DNA of 51,883 bases from Geodermatophilus chilensis (GTDB taxonomy: Bacteria; Actinomycetota; Actinomycetes; Mycobacteriales; Geodermatophilaceae), in NCBI RefSeq assembly GCF_002802985.1, contig NZ_NVPT01000014.1:1-51883 (forward strand), read 5' to 3'. The notes under the pieces are model-generated. The model was not told the origin of the DNA and did not search any database. It saw only the letters and a list, made by a program, of their open reading frames with translations. Both the position numbers and the translations under genes were made by a program. This document shows, piece by piece, positions 42,456 through 50,983 of this stretch (the first letter of the stretch is position 1; the number at the start of each line of letters is the position of its first letter).

Positions 42456-45344
42456 ATGAGCCAGACGGCCGACCAGCCGAGTGTCGAGCAGGTGGGGGAC
42501 GTCCCGCCGCACCGCTACACGCCCGCCCTGGCGCAGCGGATCGAGCTCGCCTGGCAGGACCGCTGGGAGGCCGAGGGGACGTTCCACACCCCGAACCCGA
42601 CAGGCCGGCTGTCCGAGGGCTTCGAGCGGGTCGCCGACCGGCCCAAGTACTTCGTGATGGACATGTTCCCGTACCCCTCGGGGGCCGGCCTGCACGTCGG
42701 CCACCCGCTGGGCTACCTGGGCACCGACGCCACGAGCCGGTTCCGCCGCATGGACGGCGCCAACGTGCTGCACCCGATGGGCTACGACGCGTTCGGCCTG
42801 CCCGCCGAGCAGTACGCCGTCCAGACCGGCCAGCACCCGCGGGTCACCACCGAGGCCAACATCGCCGCCATCAAGGTGCAGCTGCGCCGGCTGGGCATCG
42901 ACCACGACGAGCGCCGCACCTTCGCGACGATCGACCCGGGCTACTACAAGTGGACCCAGTGGATCTTCCTGCAGGTCTTCGGGTCCTGGTTCGACGAGGA
43001 CGCCGGCAAGGCGCGGCGGATCGCCGAGCTGGTAGCCGAGCTGGACGCCGGCACGCGCGAGCCGGCGCCCGGCACCAACGACACCGGCCGGCCGTGGGCC
43101 GAGCTGGACGACGTCGAGCGGCGCCGGGTCGTCGACGCGCACCGGCTGGCCTACCTGCACCAGGCCCCGGTCAACTGGTGCCCGGGCCTGGGCACGGTGC
43201 TGTCGAACGAGGAGGTCACGCCCGACGGGCGCTCCGAGCGCGGCAACTTCCCGGTGTTCCGGCGCCCGCTGACCCAGTGGATGATGCGGATCACCGCCTA
43301 CGCCGACCGGCTGCTGGAGGACCTGGACCGGCTGGACTGGTCGGACTCCCTGAAGCTGATGCAGCGCAACTGGATCGGCCGCTCCACCGGCGCGCGGATC
43401 GGGTTCTCCTGCGCGGATCAGACGATCGAGGTCTTCACCACCCGGCCCGACACGCTGTTCGGCGCCACGTACATGGTGCTGGCGCCCGAGCACCCGCTGG
43501 TCGGGACGCTGACCGCCGCGGAGTGGCCGGACGGCACCGACCCCCGCTGGACCGGCGGCGCGGCGACCCCCAGCGAGGCGGTGCGCGAGTACCAGCGGCA
43601 GGCCTCCCGCCGGTCGGAGCTGGACCGGCAGGACGCCGGCCGCGAGAAGACCGGCGTGTGGCTGGGGGTCAGCGCCGTCAACCCGGTGAACGACCGGGAG
43701 CTGCCGGTGTTCATCGCCGACTACGTGCTGACCGGCTACGGCACCGGCGCGATCATGGCCGTGCCCGGTGAGGACACCCGGGACTGGGAGTTCGCCGAGG
43801 CCTTCGGTCTGCCGGTGATCCGCACCGTCCAGCCTCCGGCCGACTGGGACGGCGGCGCCTGGACCGGCGGCGGCCCGATGATCAACTCGGCCAACGACGA
43901 GATCTCGCTGGACGGCCTCGACAAGGCGGAGGCCATCGCCCGGATCACCGAGTGGCTGGTCGCCAGGGGCTACGGCGAGGCGACGACCACCTACAAGCTG
44001 CGCGACTGGCTGTTCAGCCGGCAGCGCTACTGGGGCGAGCCCTTCCCGGTCGTCTACGACGAGAACGACCTGCCGGTCGCCGTCCCGGACTCGATGCTGC
44101 CGGTGCTGCTGCCCGAGGTCGACGACTACTCGCCGAAGACCTTCGCCGACGACGACGCCGACTCCGCCCCGGAGCCGCCGCTGTCGCGGGCGACGGAGTG
44201 GACGACGGTCGAGCTGGACCTGGGCGACGGCCCGAAGAAGTACCGCCGCGAGACCAACACCATGCCCAACTGGGCCGGGTCCTGCTGGTACTACCTGCGC
44301 TACCTGGACCCGGGTGACGACACCCAGATGGTCGACCCGGAGCTGGAGCGCTACTGGCTGGGCCCGCGCGAGCGCGGGGACGTCGGCGGCGTCGACCTGT
44401 ACGTCGGCGGCGTCGAGCACGCCGTCCTGCACCTGCTGTACGCCCGGTTCTGGCACAAGGTGCTGTTCGACCTGGGGTACGTCTCCAGCGAGGAGCCGTT
44501 CCGCCGGCTGGTCAACCAGGGCTACATCTCGGCCTACGCCTACACCGACGAGCGGGGCTTCTACGTGCCCGCCGCCGAGGTGGTCGAGGAGGACGGCCGC
44601 TTCACGTTCGAGGGCAAGCCGGTCAACCGTGAGTACGGGAAGATGGGCAAGAGCCTGAAGAACATGGTGACGCCGGACGAGATGATCGCCGCGTACGGCG
44701 CCGACACGCTGCGGGTCTACGAGATGTCGACCGGCCCGCTGGAGCAGTCGCGGCCGTGGGAGACCAAGGCCGTCGTCGGCTCGCAGCGGCTGCTGCAGCG
44801 GATCTGGCGGGTGATCGTCGACGAGGAGACCGGCGCGGTCCGGACGGCGGACGACGCGCAGCCGGCCGAGGAGACGCTGCGGGCGCTGCACCGGGCGATC
44901 GCCGGCGTGCGGGACGGCATGGCGACGCTGCGGTTCAACATCGCGATCGCCCGGATCACCGAGCTGACCAACCACCTGACCCAGGTCCACGGCGCCGACT
45001 CCGCGGTGCCGCGGTCGGTGGCCGAGCCGCTGGTGCTGCTGGTGGCGCCGCTGGCCCCGCACATCGCCGAGGAGCTGTGGGCGCGGCTGGGCCACGAGCA
45101 GTCGCTGGCGTGGCACCCGTTCCCGGAGGCCGACGAGCGCTGGCTGGTCGAGGACACGGTGCAGGTCGCCGTCCAGGTCAACGGCAAGGTGCGCGCCCAG
45201 GTGACCGTCCCGGCGGACGCCGACGCCGCCGCCCTGGAGGCCGCCGCCCGCGCCGACGAGAGGGTGGCCGCGCACCTGGACGGGAAGACGGTGCGCCGCG
45301 TCGTCGCCGTCCCCGGCCGGCTGGTCAACTTCGTCGTCGGCTGA
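42456..45344 (+). CDS. leuS: Leucyl-tRNA synthetase
   Basis: 962 residues from ATG 42456 with AGGAGC upstream. Class I motif HVGH at 80-83 and the KMSKS counterpart KMGKS near 729, as usual in actinobacteria. The editing domain ([20 protein letters not shown]) is complete, so mischarged tRNA can be cleared. The C-terminal tRNA-binding domain ends in [12 protein letters not shown]. Controlled by the leader attenuator upstream. Ends in hairpin repeat D. Confidence 0.97.
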   Translation: MSQTADQPSVEQVGDVPPHRYTPALAQRIELAWQDRWEAEGTFHTPNPTGRLSEGFERVADRPKYFVMDMFPYPSGAGLHVGHPLGYLGTDATSRFRRMDGANVLHPMGYDAFGLPAEQYAVQTGQHPRVTTEANIAAIKVQLRRLGIDHDERRTFATIDPGYYKWTQWIFLQVFGSWFDEDAGKARRIAELVAELDAGTREPAPGTNDTGRPWAELDDVERRRVVDAHRLAYLHQAPVNWCPGLGTVLSNEEVTPDGRSERGNFPVFRRPLTQWMMRITAYADRLLEDLDRLDWSDSLKLMQRNWIGRSTGARIGFSCADQTIEVFTTRPDTLFGATYMVLAPEHPLVGTLTAAEWPDGTDPRWTGGAATPSEAVREYQRQASRRSELDRQDAGREKTGVWLGVSAVNPVNDRELPVFIADYVLTGYGTGAIMAVPGEDTRDWEFAEAFGLPVIRTVQPPADWDGGAWTGGGPMINSANDEISLDGLDKAEAIARITEWLVARGYGEATTTYKLRDWLFSRQRYWGEPFPVVYDENDLPVAVPDSMLPVLLPEVDDYSPKTFADDDADSAPEPPLSRATEWTTVELDLGDGPKKYRRETNTMPNWAGSCWYYLRYLDPGDDTQMVDPELERYWLGPRERGDVGGVDLYVGGVEHAVLHLLYARFWHKVLFDLGYVSSEEPFRRLVNQGYISAYAYTDERGFYVPAAEVVEEDGRFTFEGKPVNREYGKMGKSLKNMVTPDEMIAAYGADTLRVYEMSTGPLEQSRPWETKAVVGSQRLLQRIWRVIVDEETGAVRTADDAQPAEETLRALHRAIAGVRDGMATLRFNIAIARITELTNHLTQVHGADSAVPRSVAEPLVLLVAPLAPHIAEELWARLGHEQSLAWHPFPEADERWLVEDTVQVAVQVNGKVRAQVTVPADADAAALEAAARADERVAAHLDGKTVRRVVAVPGRLVNFVVG

Positions 45345-45407
45345 AAGAGGACCTCCCTGCCCCCCACCACTCGCACGCTCGCGGCGGGACCCTGCAGGGA
45401 GGCCGTC
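45345..45407. repeat. Stop-codon hairpin repeat, copy D (best consensus)
   Basis: Directly follows the leuS TGA: AAGAGGACCTCCCTGC, a middle with CCACCACTCGCACGCTCG, then CCCTGCAGGGAGGCC. Outer arms CCTCCCTGC / GCAGGGAGG. It ends 2 bases before the lipB stop, so it fills the whole space between two convergent genes. Confidence 0.8.
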
Positions 45408-45408
45408 G

Positions 45409-46050
45409 TCAGACGGGGACGGCGGCGGTGAGCACCTCGCGCATCGCCGCCTCCACCGGGTCGATGACCTCGGCGACGGTCACGTCGCGGCCCAGCTCGG
45501 TCGTGAGCGAGGTGGCGCCGGCGTCCACGATCCCGCAGGGGATCATGTTGCTGAAGGCCGACATGTCGGGGTCGCAGTTGAGCGCGAACCCGTGCATGGT
45601 CACGCCCCTGGCCACCCGGACCCCGATGGCGGCGACCTTGCGGTCCGGGCCGCGATCGTCGGCGCGCACCCACACGCCGCTGCGGCCCTCGACCCGCTCG
45701 GCGGCCAGGCCGAGACCGTCGCAGACCTCGATGAGCGCCGCCTCGAGGCGCCGCACGTGGGCGACGACGTCGACCGGGTCGGCCAACCGGACGATCGGGT
45801 AGCCGACGAGCTGGCCGGGGCCGTGCCAGGTGATCTTGCCGCCGCGGTCCACGTCGATGACCGGAGTGCCGTCGAAGGGGCGCTCGTGCGGCTCGGTGCG
45901 CTTGCCCGCGGTGTAGACCGGCGGGTGCTCGAGCAGCAGCAGCGTGTCGGGGCCCTCGCCGGCCACCCGGGCCGCGTGCAGCTCGCGCTGCATCGCCCAT
46001 GCCTCCTCGTAGGGAACCGTGCCCGCCCGGACGACCTGCAGCTCGCTCAC
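45409..46050 (-). CDS. lipB: Octanoyl-ACP:protein octanoyltransferase
   Basis: 213 residues from GTG 46050. [14 protein letters not shown] and [16 protein letters not shown] are the LipB signatures; KVAAIG holds the catalytic Lys and MIPCGI the acyl-accepting Cys. It moves octanoate from ACP to the lipoyl domains, before LipA adds sulfur. The start is supported by a TAGGCT -10 exactly 7 bases upstream, giving a leaderless mRNA. Confidence 0.97.
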   Translation of the reverse strand: MSELQVVRAGTVPYEEAWAMQRELHAARVAGEGPDTLLLLEHPPVYTAGKRTEPHERPFDGTPVIDVDRGGKITWHGPGQLVGYPIVRLADPVDVVAHVRRLEAALIEVCDGLGLAAERVEGRSGVWVRADDRGPDRKVAAIGVRVARGVTMHGFALNCDPDMSAFSNMIPCGIVDAGATSLTTELGRDVTVAEVIDPVEAAMREVLTAAVPV

Positions 46051-46057
46051 GGGACCC

Positions 46058-46063
46058 AGCCTA
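46058..46063 (-). promoter_or_regulatory. -10 box for leaderless lipB
   Basis: TAGGCT on the minus strand, 7 bases before the GTG. Same hexamer and spacing as at the leuS leader. Confidence 0.65.
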
Positions 46064-46065
46064 GA

Positions 46066-46124
46066 GAAAGGACCCCCTGCCCCCACCACTCGCCAGCTCG
46101 CGGCGGGACCCTGCAGGGAGCCGG
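46066..46124. repeat. Hairpin repeat, copy E
   Basis: AAAGGACCCCCTGCCCCCACC, then ACTCGCCAGCTCG, then CGGGACCCTGCAGGGAG. It lies in tandem-gene space 20 bases beyond the peptidase stop and next to the lipB promoter, so here only minus-strand termination would be useful. Confidence 0.7.
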
Positions 46125-46144
46125 AGGGCCTGGAACGGGGTCGA

Positions 46145-46879
46145 TCAGCGCAGCCGGCGCGGCTCGATGCGGGTCTCGACGGCCGTGCCGTCGGGCCCCC
46201 GCTCCACCCGGTAGGCGGCCTTGTCCGGCCGGTCGGCGACCGCCTCCACCAGCTCGGTGCCGCGGTAGACCAGCCCCACGCCGTCGTCGGTGGCGTGCCC
46301 ACCGGGCAGCGTGCCGTCGGCCACGAGCCGGTGGTACAGCGGACGGCGCTGCTCCTCGGAGTCGTAGTGCACACCGTTGGACGTCGGGATCAGCCCCAGC
46401 CCGTTGGTCACCGGGCGCAGGTCGGGGCCGTAGGAGTCGGTGGTGCCGCCGACGTGCCAGCACAGCGACCCGGCCGACACCCCGCCCAGCACGACCCCGG
46501 CCTCCCACACCTCGCGGAACACCTCGTCGACCCCGTGCACGCGCCACACCGCGAGCAGGTTGGCCACGCTGCCGCCACCGACCCAGACGACGTCCTGGGC
46601 CAGCAGGTGCGCGCGGACGTCGGGCACGGTCGGCATCGGGAACAGGCTCAGGTGGCTGACCTGCACCCCGCTGCTGGCGAAGGCGCCGTACACGCCGGCC
46701 ACCCGCACCGGGTCGTCGCCGGCGGCGGTGCCGAGATAGCACAGGCGCGGCCGCTCGGGCGCACCCGCCAGCTCGAAGGCGAGGTCGAAGACCGGGCCCG
46801 GCGCCCAGTCGTAGGGGCCGCGGCGCCGGGAGTCGAAGCCGATGCTGGTCGCCAGGATGATCGGGGCGGTGGCGGGCAC
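46145..46879 (-). CDS. Peptidase E family (S51) hydrolase
   Basis: 244 residues from GTG 46879, with GAGGAG about 9 bases upstream; GTG 46897, overlapping the previous gene's stop, is an alternative. GVSAGSLCW carries the nucleophilic Ser of the family, and [11 protein letters not shown] is the glycine-rich strand before it. S51 enzymes cut Asp-X dipeptides or cyanophycin dipeptides inside the cell. Substrate here unknown. It follows the FAD oxidoreductase gene closely. Confidence 0.83.
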   Translation of the reverse strand: MPATAPIILATSIGFDSRRRGPYDWAPGPVFDLAFELAGAPERPRLCYLGTAAGDDPVRVAGVYGAFASSGVQVSHLSLFPMPTVPDVRAHLLAQDVVWVGGGSVANLLAVWRVHGVDEVFREVWEAGVVLGGVSAGSLCWHVGGTTDSYGPDLRPVTNGLGLIPTSNGVHYDSEEQRRPLYHRLVADGTLPGGHATDDGVGLVYRGTELVEAVADRPDKAAYRVERGPDGTAVETRIEPRRLR

Positions 46880-46893
46880 GGTCAGGCGGCTCC

Positions 46894-48126
46894 TCACTGG
46901 TCGGCGCCCAGGGCCCGCAGGACGGCGCGGGCGGCCCGCGCCCCGCTGGCCATCGCGCCCTGGATGGACGGGGTGTCGCGGTGGTCGCCGGCCACGAACA
47001 ACCCGTCGCCCAGCTCGACCGGCTGCCGCAGGCACAGCGGCGGGACGGCGGCCGGCTGGGCCCGCGGCACGGTGACCGAGGTGAGGTGCTCCAGGTCGCC
47101 CGGGCCCACGCCGTGCAGCGCGGCGACCTCGGCGCGCACGTCGACCTCGCGGGTGGCGGCGAGGCTGGAGCTGGCGACCAGGGCCCGGCCGTCGGGGCTG
47201 TAGGCGGGCTGGGCGTCAGTGAGCACGACGCCGTTGACCAGCCGCCCGCCCGGCGTCCCGAGGACCAGCAGCGGCTCCCCGGTCGGGGAGGCGGGCAGCA
47301 CGTGGAAGTGGGTGGTGACCTGCCGCGGCGCGGACGCCGTCAGCCCGGGGACCAGCGCGGCGGCGGTGCCGGGGTCGGTGGCGACGACGACCGCGTCGGC
47401 ACGGGTGTGCCTGTCGTCGGTGGTGACCGCGTCGCCGCGCACGGCCGTGACCGGGACACCGAGGTGCAGGCGGTCGGGACCGACCCGGTCGGCCAGCTGC
47501 TCGCCGATCGACTGCATGCCGCGGGCCGGCGGGCCGATGGCGCCGCGCGCGAAGCTCCGCCACAGCAGGTCGAGGTAGTGGCTCGAGGTCTCCAGCCGGT
47601 CCTCCAGGAGCACCCCGGCGAGGAAGGGCCGGAACAAGCGCTCCAGCGCCGTGTCGCCCACACCGGCCCGCCGCAGCCGGTCCTCGGCGCTGGTCTCCCG
47701 CTCCCGCAGCAGGCGCTCGACCGGGGTGTAGCCGGCCCGGGCGGAGTAGGCGGCGATGGCGGCCCTGCGCAGCGGTGACCCGAGCGGCGCGCGCAGCGTG
47801 TCCAGCGCGGCCGTGGGCCGCCGCCGCGGGTCGACGACGCGGGACCGGCGGCCGTCGACCCGGACGACCGCACCCGGCCAGAACCAGCCGAGGTCGAGCG
47901 CCGCCAGGTCGAGGTCGGCAGCCCGCGGGTAGCCGGTGTTGAGCACCTGGAAGCCGCGGTCGACGACGAAGCCGTCGACCCGCTCGGTGGACAGCCGCCC
48001 GCCGGCGTGTGCGGCCGCCTCGGCGACGTGCACGTCGACGCCCGCGGCGTGCAGCCGGACGGCCGCCGACAACCCGGCCAGCCCGGCCCCCACGACGACG
48101 ACCTGGGCGCGGGCGGGCAACGGCAT
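46894..48126 (-). CDS. FAD-dependent oxidoreductase, amine-oxidase / desaturase-like
   Basis: 410 residues. VVVGAGLAGLSAAVRL is the FAD fold and HAGGRLSTE the GG motif that follows. RLFRPFLAGVLLEDRLETSS in the middle and GLFVAGDHRDTPSIQGAMAS at the end are typical of the phytoene-desaturase / NAD(P)-binding protein group. Substrate unknown. A TAGGTT box 7 bases before the ATG predicts a leaderless mRNA. Divergent from the kinase gene across 119 bases. Confidence 0.85.
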   Translation of the reverse strand: MPLPARAQVVVVGAGLAGLSAAVRLHAAGVDVHVAEAAAHAGGRLSTERVDGFVVDRGFQVLNTGYPRAADLDLAALDLGWFWPGAVVRVDGRRSRVVDPRRRPTAALDTLRAPLGSPLRRAAIAAYSARAGYTPVERLLRERETSAEDRLRRAGVGDTALERLFRPFLAGVLLEDRLETSSHYLDLLWRSFARGAIGPPARGMQSIGEQLADRVGPDRLHLGVPVTAVRGDAVTTDDRHTRADAVVVATDPGTAAALVPGLTASAPRQVTTHFHVLPASPTGEPLLVLGTPGGRLVNGVVLTDAQPAYSPDGRALVASSSLAATREVDVRAEVAALHGVGPGDLEHLTSVTVPRAQPAAVPPLCLRQPVELGDGLFVAGDHRDTPSIQGAMASGARAARAVLRALGADQ

Positions 48127-48133
48127 GGACCCG

Positions 48134-48139
48134 AACCTA
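48134..48139 (-). promoter_or_regulatory. -10 box for leaderless FAD-oxidoreductase gene
   Basis: TAGGTT on the minus strand, 7 bases before the ATG at 48126. Confidence 0.6.
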
Positions 48140-48232
48140 GGACCCCCGGCGCCGGCCCACCCGTCCGGGCCCGGCGTTGTGGAGGCGGCCGGCGCCTGTG
48201 GACAGCGTCGGCAGGGGAGCCGCCGGTCCGCC

Positions 48233-48238
48233 TACGGT
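48233..48238 (+). promoter_or_regulatory. -10 box for leaderless kinase gene
   Basis: TACGGT, 7 bases before the ATG at 48246; faces the mirror-image element at 48134. Confidence 0.6.
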
Positions 48239-48245
48239 GCCCGGC

Positions 48246-49904
48246 ATGCCGTCGTCCCCTCCCGCACCCGTCGTCCCCGGCTACCGGCTCGAGGAGCTGC
48301 TCGGCCGCGGCGGCTCCGGTGAGGTGTGGCGCGCGGTGCCCCGATCGGGCGGCCCGGCGGTCGCGGTCAAGCTGCTGGTGGCCGGGGACGCCGAACGGCA
48401 AGCGCGCGAGGCGGCGTTGCTCGGGGAGCTGGACCACCCGCACCTGGTCCGGCTGCACGAGGTGGTGCACGAGCCTCGCCGTGGTGGGCAGCCGCGGGTG
48501 GCCCTGGTGCTCGACCTGCTGGCCGGCGGCAGCCTGGCCGCACTGCTGGCCCGCCGCGGCCGGCTGCGGCCGGGGGAGGTGGTCACCGCCCTCGCTCCCG
48601 TGGCTGCCGCGCTGGCGCACGCGCACGAGCACGGGGTGGTGCACGGCGACCTTTCCCCGGGCAACGTCGTGTTCACCGCCGAGGGGCGCCCGGTGCTCAC
48701 CGACCTGGGCGTGGCACGGGTGCTGGGGGAGACGGCGGCCGGTGAGGTCACACCGGCCTACGTCGACCCCACCGTGGCCCGCGGTGGGGCGCCCGGCCCG
48801 GCCTCGGACGTCTTCGGTGTCGCCGCGGCTGCGTTCCACGCGCTGACCGGGGTGGCGCCGTGGAACGCCGCGACGCCGGCCGACACACTGGGGGTGGCCG
48901 CGGAGGGTGCGCTGCCGGACCTCGCCGAGCTCGCCCCCGACGCCCCGGCGGACCTGCTGGCTGTCGTCACCCGCGGGCTCTCGGCCGACCCGCACGACCG
49001 CGGGTCGGCCGCCGCATTCGCGTTGGACCTGCGGCACGCCTGCCGCCCCGAGCCCGTTCGGCTACCGAGGGCCGGAGTGCCCGACGAGGAGCTGGCCCGC
49101 ACCGGCCGCGGCCCGCGCACCGAGCTCACCCACCAGGTGCCCGGGCGGCACCGGCGGGTCGTCGAGGAGGCCGCGCCCGGACGCCCGGGCCTGCGCGCCC
49201 GGCTCGCGGCGTCCGGCCCGCTGCTGCGGCGAGCGGCCGTGCTGGCCGGCGTGGCCGCCGCCGTGGTCCTCGTGGTCCAGCTCGGTGGCTGGTGGGGCGG
49301 GGCACCGGCACCGGCGCCGGAGCCGGCCGCCCCGGCCGACCGAGCCGCCAGCACACCACGCACGCCGGAGCCGGCACCCAGCCCATCGGCGGCCGCGCCG
49401 ACGTCAGCTGCCGCGCAGACGCCGGCGTCCCCACCGCCGGTCCCCGCCCCGGGGGTCACCGCGGCTCCGACGACGGCCGCCTCGTCGGAGCCCGCTCCCC
49501 GGCCCGAGGAGGACTGGCGAGCCCGGCTCACCCGGCTGTACGAGCGCCGGTCGGAGGCGCTGACCTCCGGGTCCGTGCGGCTGCTCGACGACGTGTACGT
49601 CCCCGGCAGCACGCTCCTCGCGGCCGACCGGGACACCGTGGCCGCCCTGACCGCGGCCGGGGAGGCGCTGCGCGGCTTCGCGCCCGAGGTGGTCAGTGCG
49701 AGCCTGCTCGACGGGACGCCCGGCGCGGGCCCGGTGACCCTGCGGGTGGTGGACCGCTGGCCGGCGTACGAGGTGGTGCGAGCGGCCGACCCCGGCGGCC
49801 CGGCGCTGCGCCCGGTCCGCGAGCGCGGCGCGGCGGAGGTGCGGATGACGCTGGAGGCGACCGCCCAGGGCTGGCGGATCTCGTCGGCCGAGCGGGTCGG
49901 GTGA
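48246..49904 (+). CDS. Membrane Ser/Thr protein kinase, atypical motifs
   Basis: 552 residues. Kinase domain 12-265: GRGGSGEVW loop, Lys42, HGDLSPGN at 133-140, DLG at 153-155. The HRD Arg is Gly, DFG is DLG, and no APE is visible (activation end reads YVDPTVARG). After a juxtamembrane stretch there is one helix (331-350), a 70-residue Pro/Ala/Thr linker that would span the wall, and an extracytoplasmic domain of about 130 residues (from EEDWRARLTRLYERRSEAL), which may sense a signal. The loss of the HRD Arg suggests activity independent of activation-loop phosphorylation. Start supported by the -10 spacing. Confidence 0.88.
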   Translation: MPSSPPAPVVPGYRLEELLGRGGSGEVWRAVPRSGGPAVAVKLLVAGDAERQAREAALLGELDHPHLVRLHEVVHEPRRGGQPRVALVLDLLAGGSLAALLARRGRLRPGEVVTALAPVAAALAHAHEHGVVHGDLSPGNVVFTAEGRPVLTDLGVARVLGETAAGEVTPAYVDPTVARGGAPGPASDVFGVAAAAFHALTGVAPWNAATPADTLGVAAEGALPDLAELAPDAPADLLAVVTRGLSADPHDRGSAAAFALDLRHACRPEPVRLPRAGVPDEELARTGRGPRTELTHQVPGRHRRVVEEAAPGRPGLRARLAASGPLLRRAAVLAGVAAAVVLVVQLGGWWGGAPAPAPEPAAPADRAASTPRTPEPAPSPSAAAPTSAAAQTPASPPPVPAPGVTAAPTTAASSEPAPRPEEDWRARLTRLYERRSEALTSGSVRLLDDVYVPGSTLLAADRDTVAALTAAGEALRGFAPEVVSASLLDGTPGAGPVTLRVVDRWPAYEVVRAADPGGPALRPVRERGAAEVRMTLEATAQGWRISSAERVG

Positions 49905-49910
49905 GGCGGG

Positions 49911-50819
49911 TCAGCCGCGCTGCAGGGCCGCCCGGAAGGCGTCGTCGAGGTCGGGATGCGTCCACCGGTAGCCGGCCCGCTCCAGGGCGGCGGGGACGGC
50001 ACGCTGCCCGGCCAGCACGCTGGAGCGGCCGAACTCACCGAGGGCGAGCGAGAGCAGCAGGCCCGGGACCGGCAGGACAGCAGGCCGGTGCACCGCCGCG
50101 GCCAGGCGCCGGACGAACTCGGCGTTGGTGACCGGGCGGGGGCCGGTGAGGTTCACGGGCCCGGAGACGTCGGCGGTCAGCAGGAAGCGGATCGCGTCGA
50201 CCTCGTCGTCCAGGCTGATCCACGGCCAGTACTGCCGTCCGGACCCCATGCGCCCGCCGAGGCCGGCCCGGAAGACCAGGCCCAGGATGCGCATCAGCAT
50301 GGCGTCGCGCCCGACGACCAGGCCGGTGCGCAGGTGTACCACCCGCACGCCGGCGTCCTCGGCAGGTCGGGTCGCGGCCTCCCAGTCGGCGCACAGCCGG
50401 GCCAGGAAGTCACTACCGGGCGGCGCGTCCTCCTGCACCGCCCGGTCGCCGGTGTCGCCGTAGTAGCCCACGGCCGAGGCCGAGAGCAGCACCCGACGGC
50501 GGCCCGGGTCGGCACCGGCCGCCGCCGCCAGCGCCTCGCTGACCGTGGTGGTGCTGTCCAGCCGGCTGGAGCGCAGCTGCTCCTTGTAGCCGGCGGTGAA
50601 GGGGCGCGGCCGGATGGGGGTGCCGGCCAGGTTGACCACGGCGTCGACGTCGGACAGCAGGTCCGGGTCGATCCGCCGGTGATGGGGGTCCCAACGGTGC
50701 TCGTCGGCCGTCCGCGGCGTCCGGCGCACCAGCCGCAGCACCTCGTGCCCGTCGGTCCGCAGGGCGGCCACCAGGCGCGTCCCGATCAGCCCGGAGGAGC
50801 CGGTGACCGCGACCTTCAT
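49911..50819 (-). CDS. TIGR01777-family epimerase / SDR (YfcH-like)
   Basis: 302 residues. VTGSSGLIGTRL is the NAD(P)-binding motif; VVNLAGTPIRPRPFT, SASAVGYYGDTGD and RTGLVVGRDAMLM are the family marks, and the DUF1731 C-terminal end is complete. Extended SDR of unknown substrate. Commonly placed between lipB and the E2 gene in actinobacteria. Converges on the kinase gene with only six bases between stops. Confidence 0.92.
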   Translation of the reverse strand: MKVAVTGSSGLIGTRLVAALRTDGHEVLRLVRRTPRTADEHRWDPHHRRIDPDLLSDVDAVVNLAGTPIRPRPFTAGYKEQLRSSRLDSTTTVSEALAAAAGADPGRRRVLLSASAVGYYGDTGDRAVQEDAPPGSDFLARLCADWEAATRPAEDAGVRVVHLRTGLVVGRDAMLMRILGLVFRAGLGGRMGSGRQYWPWISLDDEVDAIRFLLTADVSGPVNLTGPRPVTNAEFVRRLAAAVHRPAVLPVPGLLLSLALGEFGRSSVLAGQRAVPAALERAGYRWTHPDLDDAFRAALQRG

Positions 50820-50844
50820 CTGTCTCCTCCAGGGGGCGGACGCG

Positions 50845-50876
50845 ATCGGGGCCCCGGCTGCTGCCGGGGCCCCGAT
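50845..50876 (-). terminator. 14-bp perfect hairpin terminator
   Basis: ATCGGGGCCCCGGC and its exact complement around TGCT, between the E2 gene's repeat F and the epimerase start. Confidence 0.85.
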
Positions 50877-50983
50877 GGCCCCCTGCAGGGTCCCGTCGCT
50901 GGCCCCGTCCAGAGGCTCATCCCGAGCTCGCGAGGGATGGGGAGGATGGGGTCCTTCGACGATGGGGGGCAGGGGGTCCTTGT
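50877..50983. repeat. Stop-codon hairpin repeat, copy F (compound)
   Basis: On the minus strand it begins at the E2 stop codon (TGAACAAGGACCCCCTGCC), runs into a second GGACCCCATCC unit, and ends CCCTGCAGGGGGCC. Longer and more rearranged than copies A, D and E. Confidence 0.65.

Noticed and set aside
41997-45275. 1092-residue minus-strand frame antisense to leuS
   Set aside because: Product matches no family and is the complement-frame shadow common in GC-rich genes; leuS on the plus strand is certain.
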